Shown in pieces: positions 1 through 8,156 of a stretch of DNA of 59,344 nucleotides. The stretch comes from Synechococcaceae cyanobacterium. Its GTDB lineage: Bacteria; Cyanobacteriota; Cyanobacteriia; PCC-6307; Cyanobiaceae. The notes under the pieces were generated by a model. It ran no database searches. It saw only the letters and a list, made by a program, of their open reading frames with translations, and had not been told where the DNA came from. Positions within the stretch are counted from its first letter, which is position 1. Each line of letters starts with the position of its first letter. The stretch is taken from contig CANCJV010000024.1 of the NCBI GenBank assembly GCA_947378425.1, positions 1 to 59,344 of the forward strand, in the 5' to 3' direction. Position numbers and translations under genes: made by a program.

Positions 1-139
1 CGGCCGTGATACTGCCGGCCAGGGCTGGAGTTGCCGCCAGGCTGAGCCCCGCCAGGACCAGGCTGAGTTTCGCCAGGGCAAGCCCATGCCTGGCCAGGAC
101 GGGCCCGTGGAGACAGAACGGGGACATCGGATCGGCCAT
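1..139 (-). CDS. N-terminus of a secreted protein (partial, runs off the left edge)
   Basis: Read on the minus strand from an ATG at 139 (second ATG at 127), the frame stays open to the window edge, about 46 codons. It has a short N-terminus, then a Leu/Ala-rich hydrophobic core of about 20 residues ending in ALAG, which looks like a Sec signal peptide with an Ala-x-Ala-type cleavage site. The gene is divergent from rsmA with about 77 bp between starts. The mature domain lies outside the window, so no function can be given. That it is real is inferred from the clean signal-peptide pattern and the divergent position. Confidence 0.6.
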   Translation of the reverse strand, partial: MADPMSPFCLHGPVLARHGLALAKLSLVLAGLSLAATPALAGSITA

Positions 140-216
140 CGATTCCAGCTGGCAACCCCTTCTCTAGCCAGCCTCGCCCCTGCTGCGGGCAATCTGGGGG
201 GAACTGAGGCCTGCAG

Positions 217-1065
217 ATGTCCTTTGGCGCCCATCGCGCCCGCAAGCGCTTCGGCCAGCACTGGTTGACGGACGCCTCGGTGCTGGATCGCATTGTCGCC
301 GCGGCCGAGATCGCCCCCGGGGAGCGGGTGCTGGAGGTGGGGCCCGGGCGCGGCGCCCTGACCGAACGGCTGTTGGCCACGCCGCTGGCGACGCTGTTGG
401 CGGTGGAACTAGATCGGGATCTGGTAGCCGGTCTGCGCCAACGCTTCGGCGACGAGCCCCGCTTGCTGCTGCTGGAGGGCGATGCCCTGACGCTGCCCCT
501 GGTGCCGCCCGAGGGGCCGGCGCCGCAGAAGGTGGTGGCCAACATCCCGTACAACATCACCGGTCCGTTGCTGGAGCGGCTCGTCGGTCGCCTCGATCGC
601 CCCGTCCTGCCCCCGTATCAACGGCTGGTGCTGCTGGTGCAGCAGGAGGTGGGGGAGCGCATCAGGGCCGTCCCCGGCAGCAGCGCCTACTCGGCCCTGA
701 GTGTGCGTCTGCAGTTGCTGGCTCGCTGCAGCGCCATCTGCGCCGTGCCGCCCCGCTGCTTTTCGCCACCCCCCAAGGTGATGTCGGAGGTGATCCTGCT
801 GGAGCCGCTGCCGCCGGAGCAGTTGCTGCCGCCCCAGAGCGCCCGCCAGGTGGAGATGTTGCTGCGTCGCTGCTTTGCGGCGCGCCGCAAGATGCTGCGC
901 AACAGCCTGGCCGGTCTGTTGCCGGACGATCAACTCAGCGAGCTGGCCGGCGCCGCCGGGGTGGAGCTCAGCCAGCGGCCCCAGGAGCTGGCGCCGCAGC
1001 GCTGGCTGGCCCTGGCGGCAGCGCTTGAGCAGCGGAGCAGCGGCCCGGGCCAGGGGGTTCCTTGA
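217..1065 (+). CDS. rsmA: 16S rRNA (adenine(1518/1519)-N6)-dimethyltransferase RsmA/KsgA
   Basis: This enzyme dimethylates two adjacent adenines in the 3' terminal hairpin of 16S rRNA during late 30S assembly, using S-adenosylmethionine. The 282-residue length is normal for the family. Visible motifs are FGQHWL near residues 12-17, the SAM-binding motif VLEVGPGRG at about 38-46, and the catalytic NIPYNIT motif at 109-115. The C-terminus carries the small helical domain typical of KsgA. The ATG at 217 places FGQHWL at the expected distance. It is followed by a 616-bp spacer and then ispE on the same strand, an arrangement known in picocyanobacteria. Confidence 0.96.
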   Translation: MSFGAHRARKRFGQHWLTDASVLDRIVAAAEIAPGERVLEVGPGRGALTERLLATPLATLLAVELDRDLVAGLRQRFGDEPRLLLLEGDALTLPLVPPEGPAPQKVVANIPYNITGPLLERLVGRLDRPVLPPYQRLVLLVQQEVGERIRAVPGSSAYSALSVRLQLLARCSAICAVPPRCFSPPPKVMSEVILLEPLPPEQLLPPQSARQVEMLLRRCFAARRKMLRNSLAGLLPDDQLSELAGAAGVELSQRPQELAPQRWLALAAALEQRSSGPGQGVP

Positions 1066-1108
1066 AGGCTGGCTGCGCTCCAACCGGGCGACTGCTGGTC
1101 TGGCGGCG

Positions 1109-1213
1109 CTCACCGGTCAGCGACAAGAGGTTCTGGGGCAAGCCGGTCAGTCTCAAGCTGATCAGCGGCAACCCGGCCAGCGCCAAGGATCGTCTGTCCA
1201 GGGTCCGCCCGGA
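1109..1213. repeat. Degenerate tandem repeat, 15-bp period (array A)
   Basis: About seven consecutive 15-base units start at 1109, 1124, 1139, 1154, 1169, 1184 and 1199. Most begin CAA or CAG and the clearest resemble CAAGCCGGTCAGCGN. Units 3, 4 and 5 are closest to each other. Read on the minus strand each unit is five codons with repeated Leu positions, giving a weak pentapeptide pattern, but no supported gene covers it. Confidence 0.6.
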
Positions 1214-1488
1214 ATCGGGCCGGCCTGCAGCGGCAGGCAAGGCGATCAGGAGCCGCTCCGCTGTGCAGAGCCTCAGGGCTGGCAGGGCTTGGGCCGCTCG
1301 GTCGGCTGGGATGTCCGCCGCGCCGGCCCACCACCCCATGGCACTGCCCCACTCCCCGGGATTCAGCAGGGCGGCAGCCCTGGGCCGATGGACACAGGGA
1401 TCCCCGAGCTGTCCAGGCCAGGCCAGAGCCTCCGGCCCATGGTGTTGACGCCCCTGATTCCGCAGTCCCCCACTGCTGAAGTCCATGA

Positions 1489-1607
1489 TTTCCAGGTCCA
1501 CGGTTCCCAGGTTCACGGTTTCCGCGCCCACCATTTCCGCGCCCACGGATTCGAAAGCCACGGGTTCCTTGCCCAAGGATCCAGGCCCAAGGTTTCGAGA
1601 TCGAAGG
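1489..1607. repeat. Degenerate tandem repeat, 15-bp period (array B)
   Basis: About eight units of 15 bases (one of 14) run from 1489 to 1607. The best pair is TTTCCGCGCCCACCA (1519-1533) followed by TTTCCGCGCCCACGG (1534-1548). Neighbouring units keep TTCC at the start and CCACGG or CCAAGG at the end. On the minus strand the period equals five codons. It ends 74 bp before the ispE start. Confidence 0.7.
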
Positions 1608-1681
1608 TCTTGGCCTGAACCCCCTGGAGTCCGAAGGGCGAGGCCTGCTCCCGATCGCCCATCCCTGCCCCTCTCCTGCCC

Positions 1682-2632
1682 ATGACCCTCACCGCCCTGG
1701 CCCCCGCCAAGATCAACCTGCATCTCGAGGTGCTGGGTCTGCGCCGCGATGGTTATCACGAGCTGGCGATGGTGATGCAGAGCCTCGATCTGGCCGACAC
1801 GCTCCGGTTCACCCCCACCGCCGATGGCCGGATCACCCTGCGCTGTGACCAGCCCGAGCTGCCCTGCGGCGCCGACAACCTGATCGTCAAGGCGGCCGAG
1901 CTGCTGCGCTCCCGTTCCGGCCTGCCGGAGCTGGGGGCAGCGATTGAGCTGGACAAGCGCATCCCCATCGGCGCCGGTCTGGCGGGGGGCTCCAGCGACG
2001 GTGCCGCGGCGCTTCTGAGTCTGAACCGGCTCTGGGGTCTGGGCTTCAGCCAGGAGGCCCTGCTGGGCTTTGCCGCCGAACTGGGCTCCGACATGCCCTA
2101 CTGCCTGGAGGGCGGCACCCGGCTCTGTTTCGGTCGGGGCGAGCGGCTGGAGTCGCTGGCCCCCGGGCTGCCGTCGCCGTCCTGGGGGGTGCTGTTGATC
2201 AAGCATCCGGCCGTGAGCGTCTCCACACCCTGGGCCTATGGCCGCTGCCGGGAGATGCGCTCCGACTTCTACCTCAGCAGCGAGGAGGACTTTGAGCAGC
2301 GGCGCCAGAACCTGCGCCAGGGCCCGCTGAGCCAGGCCCTGCGCGGTGAGGGCCCCGTGCCGCTGCTGCGCAATGACCTGCAGGCGGTGGTGGGCACCGA
2401 GGTGGAGAGCGTGGCCCAGGGGTTGCAGCTGTTGCGCGCTGCGGGCCAGCCCCTGGCCGTGGCGATGAGTGGCTCGGGCCCGAGCCTGTTCGCCCTCCAT
2501 CGCGACCTGGCGGCGGCGGCCGCCGCCCGACTGGAAGGCCTGGCCGCTCTGGAGGCGGCGGGGTTCGAGAGCTGGTGCTGCGGCCTGCTCCCGGGCGGTG
2601 TCACCCTGGGAGAGGCTGCCCCCTCCGCCTGA
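1682..2632 (+). CDS. ispE: 4-diphosphocytidyl-2-C-methyl-D-erythritol kinase IspE
   Basis: IspE phosphorylates the 2-hydroxyl of CDP-methylerythritol in the plastid-type MEP isoprenoid pathway, which supplies carotenoids, quinones and the phytyl chain. The protein has 316 residues, normal for the family. The N-terminal substrate motif PAKINL is at 8-13. The GHMP-kinase ATP loop [14 protein letters not shown] is near 95-108, and the C-terminal GHMP motif [12 protein letters not shown] is near 261-272. The start ATG is the first in frame and directly precedes a typical beta-strand. The next gene starts 6 bases after its stop, suggesting a shared transcript. Confidence 0.96.
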   Translation: MTLTALAPAKINLHLEVLGLRRDGYHELAMVMQSLDLADTLRFTPTADGRITLRCDQPELPCGADNLIVKAAELLRSRSGLPELGAAIELDKRIPIGAGLAGGSSDGAAALLSLNRLWGLGFSQEALLGFAAELGSDMPYCLEGGTRLCFGRGERLESLAPGLPSPSWGVLLIKHPAVSVSTPWAYGRCREMRSDFYLSSEEDFEQRRQNLRQGPLSQALRGEGPVPLLRNDLQAVVGTEVESVAQGLQLLRAAGQPLAVAMSGSGPSLFALHRDLAAAAAARLEGLAALEAAGFESWCCGLLPGGVTLGEAAPSA

Positions 2633-2638
2633 GTTCTC

Positions 2639-3052
2639 ATGCCTTCCGATCCCCCCACGGCCTCGGCCGACGCTCTGGACCCGGCCACGCCGGAGCCGGC
2701 AGGACAGGAGGTCGCTGGTGGTGCTGTGACCACCGCATCGACCTCCGAAGCGTTGGCCACGCCGGACTCCGCTCCGCCTCGCAAGGGGCCGCTGAGTTTT
2801 CTGACCGGCGCCCTCACCAGCGGCCTGCTGGCCTGGTTCTGCCTGGGGCTCAGTGGCCGCGTCGTCGGCTACTACGCCGAGCACCCTCCTCACTACGAGG
2901 CCCAGATCGCCCAGAGCATCGCCACCGCCCTCAAGACGCTTCTGGTCGGCATGTGTTTTCTGGCCACCTTCAGCTTCGCCTTCATCGGCATCGGGCTGCT
3001 GCTGACCTTTCTGCGCAGCCTGCGGCCGGCTGTGATCGAAAAGCCTTCCTAA
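2639..3052 (+). CDS. DUF3082-type membrane protein
   Basis: A 137-residue protein. The first 50 residues are rich in Ala, Pro, Thr and Asp and look disordered. Two hydrophobic segments follow, at about 52-75 and 100-124, so it is probably a two-helix inner or thylakoid membrane protein. The order ispE, this protein, pdhB is familiar from picocyanobacteria, where the protein is annotated DUF3082; I assign the family from that memory and from the C-terminal half. No function is known. It starts 6 nt after ispE and is probably co-transcribed. Confidence 0.8.
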   Translation: MPSDPPTASADALDPATPEPAGQEVAGGAVTTASTSEALATPDSAPPRKGPLSFLTGALTSGLLAWFCLGLSGRVVGYYAEHPPHYEAQIAQSIATALKTLLVGMCFLATFSFAFIGIGLLLTFLRSLRPAVIEKPS

Positions 3053-3089
3053 GCTGCCGCCGGCAACGGCCGCACTTCATCCAGTCCCC

Positions 3090-3185
3090 ATGACTCCCCA
3101 CGATCTCGGCCTGTTGGTGACCCTGTTACTGCCGGGCATGTTGCTGTCGGTGCTGCTGCTGAGCACCTTTGCCGCCGGTGGCTGA
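3090..3185 (+). CDS. Candidate 31-residue single-helix membrane protein
   Basis: ATG at 3090, TGA ending at 3185. The predicted peptide begins MTPHDLG and continues as one uninterrupted hydrophobic stretch (about residues 6-27) rich in Leu, ending in AAGG. Size and layout resemble the one-helix subunits of photosystem II and cytochrome b6f, and the start is vaguely like PsbM (NDLG near the N-terminus), but the similarity is too weak to name it. It sits 37 nt after the DUF3082 gene on the same strand. No clear ribosome-binding site is seen. It could also be a chance ORF. Confidence 0.4.
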   Translation: MTPHDLGLLVTLLLPGMLLSVLLLSTFAAGG

Positions 3186-3249
3186 GCCCCGCCACCGCCT
3201 CTCGCCCGATTTGCTCCCCGGCGCCCGTGACCGCAGCGGCTAGGGCCGG

Positions 3250-3294
3250 ATCGGCCAGGATCGGATCGGTCACGAGCGAATCGGCCAAGATCGG
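3250..3294. repeat. Short tandem repeat, three 15-bp units (array C)
   Basis: Three adjacent 15-base units lie at 3250-3264, 3265-3279 and 3280-3294. The first and third differ at a single position (ATCGGCCARGATCGG); the middle one is diverged. The period matches arrays A and B near ispE. It lies in the 234-bp spacer before pdhB. Confidence 0.6.
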
Positions 3295-3419
3295 CCTGAC
3301 TCAGCCAGAAACAGATCGGCGCCCTGAACCCGGCCTGCGTTCGGAGGCCAGTCAGCTGTCTGAGATAAGTTGAGCGCGCTCCGCTCCCAACGGTGCGCCA
3401 GCCCCCGAGCCTTTCTGTC

Positions 3420-4403
3420 GTGGCCGAAACCCTCCTGTTCAACGCCCTGCGCGAGGCCATCGACGAAGAGATGGCCAGGGATCCCTACGTGTGTGTGATG
3501 GGAGAGGACGTCGGCCAGTACGGCGGCTCCTACAAGGTCACCAAGGATCTCTACGAGAAATACGGCCATCTTCGGGTGCTCGACACGCCGATCGCCGAAA
3601 ACAGCTTCACCGGCATGGCCGTCGGCGCGGCGATGACCGGCCTGCGGCCGATCGTGGAGGGCATGAACATGGGCTTCCTGTTGTTGGCCTTCAACCAGAT
3701 CTCCAACAACATGGGCATGCTCCGCTACACCAGCGGCGGCAACTACACGATTCCCGCCGTGGTGCGCGGCCCCGGTGGCGTCGGCCGCCAGCTCGGCGCC
3801 GAACACAGCCAGCGGCTTGAGGCCTACTTCCACGCCGTACCCGGCATCAAGATCGTGGCGGTCAGCACGCCAACCAATGCCAAGGGCCTGATGAAGGCGG
3901 CGATCCGCGACAACAACCCGGTGCTGTTCTTCGAGCACGTGCTGCTCTACAACCTCTCCGAAGACATTCCTGAAGGGGATTACATCTGTGCCCTCGATCA
4001 GGCGGAGGTGGTGCGAGCGGGCAAGGACGTCACGATCCTCACCTATTCCCGCATGCGTCATCACTGTCTCAAGGCGGTGCAGCAACTGGAAGCCGAAGGG
4101 GTGGATGTGGAACTGATCGATCTCGTCAGCCTCAAGCCCTTCGACATGGAGACGATCGCCACCTCGATTCGCAAGACCCACAAGGTGCTGGTCGTGGAGG
4201 AATGCATGAAGACCGGCGGCATCGGCGCCGAGCTGCTCGCCCTGATCACCGAACACTGCTTCGACGATCTCGATGCCCGGCCGGTGCGCCTCTCCTCCCA
4301 GGACATCCCGACCCCCTACAACGGCAATCTGGAGAATCTGACGATCATCCAGCCGCACCAGATTGTCGAAGCCGCCCGCCAACTCAAGAGCGGGCGCATC
4401 TGA
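3420..4403 (+). CDS. pdhB: Pyruvate dehydrogenase E1 component, beta subunit
   Basis: The beta subunit pairs with PdhA to decarboxylate pyruvate with thiamine diphosphate and pass the acetyl group to E2. The sequence shows the conserved EDVGQYGGS near residue 22, [17 protein letters not shown], the [15 protein letters not shown] region that helps bind ThDP, and a complete transketolase C-terminal domain ending with the IPTPYN motif common to E1-beta. I chose GTG at 3420, which gives 327 residues and starts at the conserved AETLLFNAL block. A GTG at 3393 would add nine non-conserved residues. The secD ATG follows the stop by one base, so the two are translationally adjacent. Confidence 0.93.
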   Translation: MAETLLFNALREAIDEEMARDPYVCVMGEDVGQYGGSYKVTKDLYEKYGHLRVLDTPIAENSFTGMAVGAAMTGLRPIVEGMNMGFLLLAFNQISNNMGMLRYTSGGNYTIPAVVRGPGGVGRQLGAEHSQRLEAYFHAVPGIKIVAVSTPTNAKGLMKAAIRDNNPVLFFEHVLLYNLSEDIPEGDYICALDQAEVVRAGKDVTILTYSRMRHHCLKAVQQLEAEGVDVELIDLVSLKPFDMETIATSIRKTHKVLVVEECMKTGGIGAELLALITEHCFDDLDARPVRLSSQDIPTPYNGNLENLTIIQPHQIVEAARQLKSGRI

Positions 4404-4404
4404 G

Positions 4405-5907
4405 ATGGCACGCCAACAGGGCTGGATTGCCTTCATCCTGGCGCTGGCCATCGCCAGCGGTGCCCTGCTCGCCACCTACGGCCTGCAACTGGGCCTGGAC
4501 CTGCGCGGTGGCAGTCAGCTGACGCTTCAGGTGATGCCGGCCGGCGCGATCACCAAGGTCGAAACGGAGCAACTGGAAGCCGTCAAGGATGTGCTGGAGC
4601 GGCGCATCAACGGGTTGGGGGTGGCTGAATCCACCCTGCAGACCGTCGGCTCCGACCAACTGGTGCTGCAGCTGCCCGGCGAACAGAATCCCGGCCGCGC
4701 CGCCAAGGTGCTCGGCAGCACAGCCTTGCTGGAGTTCAAGGCCCAGAGACCTGGTACCGAGAAGGAGATGCAGGGGCTTCTGCGGCTCAAGCGCCAAGCG
4801 GAGGCGGTGCTGGCTGCAAAACGTCCCCAGCCCACCACCACGGACAGCGGCCTGCCGGCTCCGCCGCCCAAGCCGAAGCTGGCCCCGGAAGATCTGGCCA
4901 TGTCTCTGCGATCCCTGGGTCTCACCGTGCCGGAGGGCAGCAGCGAATCCGATCAGATCGAGCTGCTGCTGGCGGAGGTCAATCACCGCATCGTCGGCCT
5001 CTACGGGCCCACCCTGCTCACTGGCAAGGACCTCACCAGTGCCGGCCGGCAGCAGAAAGCCACTGGTAACTTCTGGGACGTGACCCTGGGCTTCAACCGC
5101 GAGGGCGGCGAGAAGTTCGCCACGCTCACCCAGTCGATCGCCGGCACCGGACGCCTGCTGGGGATTGTGCTGGACGGTCGTTCGATCAGTGAGGCCAGCG
5201 TCGGCGAGGAGTTCAAGGCCGCCGGCATCGCCGGGGGAGCCGCCAGCATCACCGGCAATTTCACCGCTGATGAAGCCAGGGATCTGGAGGTGCAGCTGCG
5301 CGGTGGTTCCCTGCCCCTGCCGGTGAAGATCGTCGAGGTGCGCACCATCGGTCCCTCGCTCGGAGCGGAGAACATCCGCACCAGCCTGCTGGCGGCTCTC
5401 TCCGGCCTGGCCCTGGTGGGGGTGTTCATGGTCGTGGTCTACCGCCTGCCCGGCGTGGTGTCGGTGCTGGCCCTCAGCCTCTATGCCCTGTTCAACCTGG
5501 CGGTCTACTCCCTGATCCCGGTCACCCTCACCCTGCCTGGCATCGCCGGCTTCATCCTCTCGGTGGGCATGGCGGTCGATGCCAATGTGCTGATCTTTGA
5601 GCGGGTAAAGGAGGAACTGCGTTCCGGCAACACCTTGATCCGCTCGATCGATACCGGTTTTGCCCGGGCCTTCTCCTCGATCTTCGACGGCCACATCACC
5701 GGCCTGATCAGCTGCGCCGCCCTGTTTTTCCTGGGCACCGGCCTGGTCAAGGGCTTCGCCGTCACCCTGGCGATCGGCCTGCTGCTGAGCCTGTTCACGG
5801 CCCTCACCTGCACCCGCAGCCTGTTGCGGTTGTTGATGAGCTACCCGGCTCTGCGCCGTCCCACCTACTTCGTGCCCGCCGCTCAGTTGCCCGCATCGGC
5901 GCTCTGA
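4405..5907 (+). CDS. secD: Protein translocase subunit SecD
   Basis: SecD joins SecF as an RND-type accessory of the SecYEG translocon that helps pull proteins across the membrane using the proton gradient. This 500-residue protein begins MARQQGW at 4405 and has an N-terminal helix (about 6-26) followed by the family signature LGLDLRGGSQ. A large periplasmic/lumenal P1 region has a Pro-rich insert near 160-180. Four or five C-terminal helices (about 325-490) contain the RND motif GMAVDANVLIFERVKEE. It starts one base after pdhB, and secF follows after 21 nt. Confidence 0.95.
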   Translation: MARQQGWIAFILALAIASGALLATYGLQLGLDLRGGSQLTLQVMPAGAITKVETEQLEAVKDVLERRINGLGVAESTLQTVGSDQLVLQLPGEQNPGRAAKVLGSTALLEFKAQRPGTEKEMQGLLRLKRQAEAVLAAKRPQPTTTDSGLPAPPPKPKLAPEDLAMSLRSLGLTVPEGSSESDQIELLLAEVNHRIVGLYGPTLLTGKDLTSAGRQQKATGNFWDVTLGFNREGGEKFATLTQSIAGTGRLLGIVLDGRSISEASVGEEFKAAGIAGGAASITGNFTADEARDLEVQLRGGSLPLPVKIVEVRTIGPSLGAENIRTSLLAALSGLALVGVFMVVVYRLPGVVSVLALSLYALFNLAVYSLIPVTLTLPGIAGFILSVGMAVDANVLIFERVKEELRSGNTLIRSIDTGFARAFSSIFDGHITGLISCAALFFLGTGLVKGFAVTLAIGLLLSLFTALTCTRSLLRLLMSYPALRRPTYFVPAAQLPASAL

Positions 5908-5928
5908 GCCTGATCCTGCCTGCTCCTG

Positions 5929-6921
5929 ATGCTTTCCTCCCCAGCCCCAGTTCCCGAATCCAGCGCCGCGGCGATTCCCGTGCGCTACATGCGCATCAGC
6001 CGCCATCGCCGCCTGGCCTGGATCGCCTCCGCCATAGGTTGTGGTCTCAGCGTGCTGGGTCTGGTCCTCTGCTGGCTCAATCCAGCCATCGCCTCTCCGC
6101 TCAAGCCTGGCCTGGATTTCACCGGCGGCACCCAGATCCAGGTGGAGCGCCTCTGCCAGAGCGCCTGCGGCGAGCTCAGCGTCAGCGATCTGCAGAAGCG
6201 CCTCAACAGCCTCTCCCTGCCGGCCATTCCCGGCGAGATCACCCCCAATCTCAGCGGCACTTCCGTGCAGGTGCTCGATGGTGGCCGTTCCCTGGTGTTG
6301 CGGCTGCCGGCCCTGAGCGCTGATCAGAGCACGGCACTGATCGAAGGCCTCACGCCGGTCACCGGGCCGCTCAAGAGCACGGGTACCTCGGTGAACACGA
6401 TCGGACCGACCCTGGGCTCGAGGTTGTTACGGGGCAGCATCATCTCGCTGCTGGTCAGTTTCGCTGCGATCGCTGTCTATATCAGCTTCATGTATAACGG
6501 CGTCTTTGCTTTTCTCGCCCTGCTCTGCCTGGCTCACGATGTCTTGATCACCTGCGGCGTCTTTGCCTGGCTGGGTCTGTTGCGGGGAATTGAAGTCGAT
6601 TCACTTTTTGCCGTTTCCTTGATCACCGTGGCTGGTTATTCCGTCACCGATACGGTGGTGATCTACGACCGCATCCGCGAACAACGCAAACTCCTGGCCG
6701 ATCTGCCACTCATTGATCAGGTCGATGTCGCTGTTGACGCAACTCTCACCCGCTCGATTTACACCTCACTCACCACGCTGCTGCCCCTGATGGGTCTGCT
6801 GTTTTTCGGCGGCAGCAGCCTGTTCTGGTTCGCTGTCGCCTTGATTGTCGGCATTGCCGTCGGCAGTTGGTCCAGCATCGGCCTGGCTCCCACCCTGTTG
6901 CCCGTGCTCTCCCGCCGATGA
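5929..6921 (+). CDS. secF: Protein translocase subunit SecF
   Basis: Partner of SecD in the SecDF translocation motor. The 330-residue product has a first helix near 25-50, the LDFTGGTQ motif that mirrors SecD's LDLRGG, a smaller external domain, and five helices from about 165 on. These include the conserved SVTDTVVIYDRIRE segment of SecF and a C-terminal GSWSSI. The N-terminal 20 residues before RYMRISRHRR are Ala/Pro-rich, so a start slightly downstream is possible. Its stop overlaps the next gene's start (ATGA at 6918-6921). Confidence 0.95.
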   Translation: MLSSPAPVPESSAAAIPVRYMRISRHRRLAWIASAIGCGLSVLGLVLCWLNPAIASPLKPGLDFTGGTQIQVERLCQSACGELSVSDLQKRLNSLSLPAIPGEITPNLSGTSVQVLDGGRSLVLRLPALSADQSTALIEGLTPVTGPLKSTGTSVNTIGPTLGSRLLRGSIISLLVSFAAIAVYISFMYNGVFAFLALLCLAHDVLITCGVFAWLGLLRGIEVDSLFAVSLITVAGYSVTDTVVIYDRIREQRKLLADLPLIDQVDVAVDATLTRSIYTSLTTLLPLMGLLFFGGSSLFWFAVALIVGIAVGSWSSIGLAPTLLPVLSRR

Positions 6922-7142
6922 ACGCTGATTCACCCAGGCGTCAGCGCAGCTGGTCACTGTTGCCGCCACTGCTGTTGATCCTGGCGCTCGCCGATCTCGC
7001 CATCGAGTTTCAACTGCTGTTCGATCACTTCACCGTCACCACCCTGGTCACAGCCATCCGCAGCCATCCCCTGGCGGTGGTGGTGCTGGTGGCCCAGCCT
7101 TCGCTCTGGCGCCACTATGGCCGGCTGAGAACGCCGCAGTAG
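6918..7142 (+). CDS. Small hydrophobic protein downstream of secF
   Basis: 74 residues starting at the ATG that overlaps the secF stop by 4 nt, which implies translational coupling. A basic N-terminus (RRQRSW) precedes a hydrophobic segment at about 14-35, and a second moderately hydrophobic stretch lies near 48-58, so one or two membrane helices. I do not recognise a family. It ends 6 bp from the stop of the convergent permease gene. Confidence 0.65.
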   Translation: MNADSPRRQRSWSLLPPLLLILALADLAIEFQLLFDHFTVTTLVTAIRSHPLAVVVLVAQPSLWRHYGRLRTPQ

Positions 7143-7148
7143 GGGCAT

Positions 7149-8156
7149 TCAGCGCCCGTCCCAGCGATCCATGATGTCGCGTACCAGCACTTCTTCGCAG
7201 AGCACCTGCAGCACCACCACCAGGGGCAGGGCCAGCAGCAGGCCCGGCAGGCCCAGCAGTGCCCCCAGACACAACTGCGACATCAGGGCCACCGTGGGCA
7301 GCAGATTGACGGTGCGTTTCAGCAGCACCGGAGTCAGCAGGAAAGCCTCGGCGTTCTGAAGCACCAGGCGCAGCACCAGCACCTGAAGCACCTTCGCCGG
7401 TGACACCAGCAGGGCGACCGCCAGCGGCAGCAGAGTGGCGGCCGTGGGTCCGATCGTCGGCACGAAGGTGAGCAGTCCGCACACCAGACCGCTGAGCAGG
7501 GCCAGGGGGACCTGGAGCAGGGCCAGGCCCGCCCAGGTGGTTAGGAACACCACCACGCAGGAGAGAGTCATGCCGGCCAGCCAGCCGCCCAGAGCCTGGC
7601 GGCATTCGCTCAACAGGGTGCCCATACGGGCGCGATAGAAAGCCGGTGTGGCCGCCACGACCAGACGCTGATGGCTGCGGGGATCCAGAGCCATCAGAAT
7701 CGCCAGCAGGGCCATCAGCAGCAGCTGGATGGAGGTGTTGGCTGCTCCACCGGCGACGCCGAGCACCTGGGCACCGAGGGGCTGGAGCCGCTCCCAGTAG
7801 GCGCCGGAGGTCAGTTGCCGTTCCACGTCAGCCAACCAGGGCACTTGGCCGCCCAGGGCTGCCAGGCGATGCGTCAGCACCGGAACCAACTGAATCAGTT
7901 GCTGCACCTGCTGGATCACCTCCGGCAACAACAGGCTGGCGATCTGCCAGCCCACCAGCACCAGCACCACCAGCACGCTGGCCAGGGCCGTGGGTCGGTT
8001 CAGGGGCAGGATCCGCCGCAGCAGGCTGATCGGCACATCAAGGGCCACCGCCAGCACCACGGCACCGAAGAGCACCAGCAGCACCCAGCGCAGCTCCCAG
8101 ACCAGCAGGGACAGCACCACCAGCGCCAGGGCGCCCAGCAGGGTGCGGGCCTTCAT
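7149..8156 (-). CDS. AI-2E family transporter (PerM/YdiK-type permease), copy 1
   Basis: A 335-residue polytopic membrane protein of the AI-2E/UPF0118 family, whose members export small solutes or act as Na+/H+ antiporters; the substrate here is unknown. The start ATG at 8156 overlaps the stop of the upstream paralogue by 4 nt. The pattern is typical: paired N-terminal helices, a soluble amphipathic region, then helices containing FVPTIGPTAATLLPL, the counterpart of the family's conserved P-x-x-G-P motif, and a C-terminal LPLVVVLQVL helix. The longer open frame upstream lies inside the neighbouring gene and is rejected. Confidence 0.87.
   Translation of the reverse strand: MKARTLLGALALVVLSLLVWELRWVLLVLFGAVVLAVALDVPISLLRRILPLNRPTALASVLVVLVLVGWQIASLLLPEVIQQVQQLIQLVPVLTHRLAALGGQVPWLADVERQLTSGAYWERLQPLGAQVLGVAGGAANTSIQLLLMALLAILMALDPRSHQRLVVAATPAFYRARMGTLLSECRQALGGWLAGMTLSCVVVFLTTWAGLALLQVPLALLSGLVCGLLTFVPTIGPTAATLLPLAVALLVSPAKVLQVLVLRLVLQNAEAFLLTPVLLKRTVNLLPTVALMSQLCLGALLGLPGLLLALPLVVVLQVLCEEVLVRDIMDRWDGR

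Larger units (their letters stand above)
1066..1681. other. 616-bp intergenic region between rsmA and ispE with two 15-bp-period arrays
   Basis: No convincing gene is seen. Several frames are open because of the high GC. The minus-strand frame from an ATG at 1339 to a stop at 968 is open with GC-rich third positions, but it runs into rsmA and resembles nothing recognisable. The two periodic tracts are listed separately. The bases just before ispE are C-rich with no strong Shine-Dalgarno sequence. Confidence 0.6.

Noticed and set aside
968-1339. Minus-strand ORF from ATG 1339 across the rsmA-ispE spacer
   Set aside because: It has GC-rich third positions but runs about 98 nt into rsmA, has a Pro/Ala-rich end and matches no family. 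Open frames on both strands are expected at this GC.
968-2893. 641-codon minus-strand ORF over ispE
   Set aside because: It is antisense to a clear ispE gene and its composition is low-complexity, typical of a GC-driven shadow frame.
4384-6006. 540-codon minus-strand ORF over secD
   Set aside because: Gln/Gly/His-rich translation with no domain, antisense to secD; a shadow.
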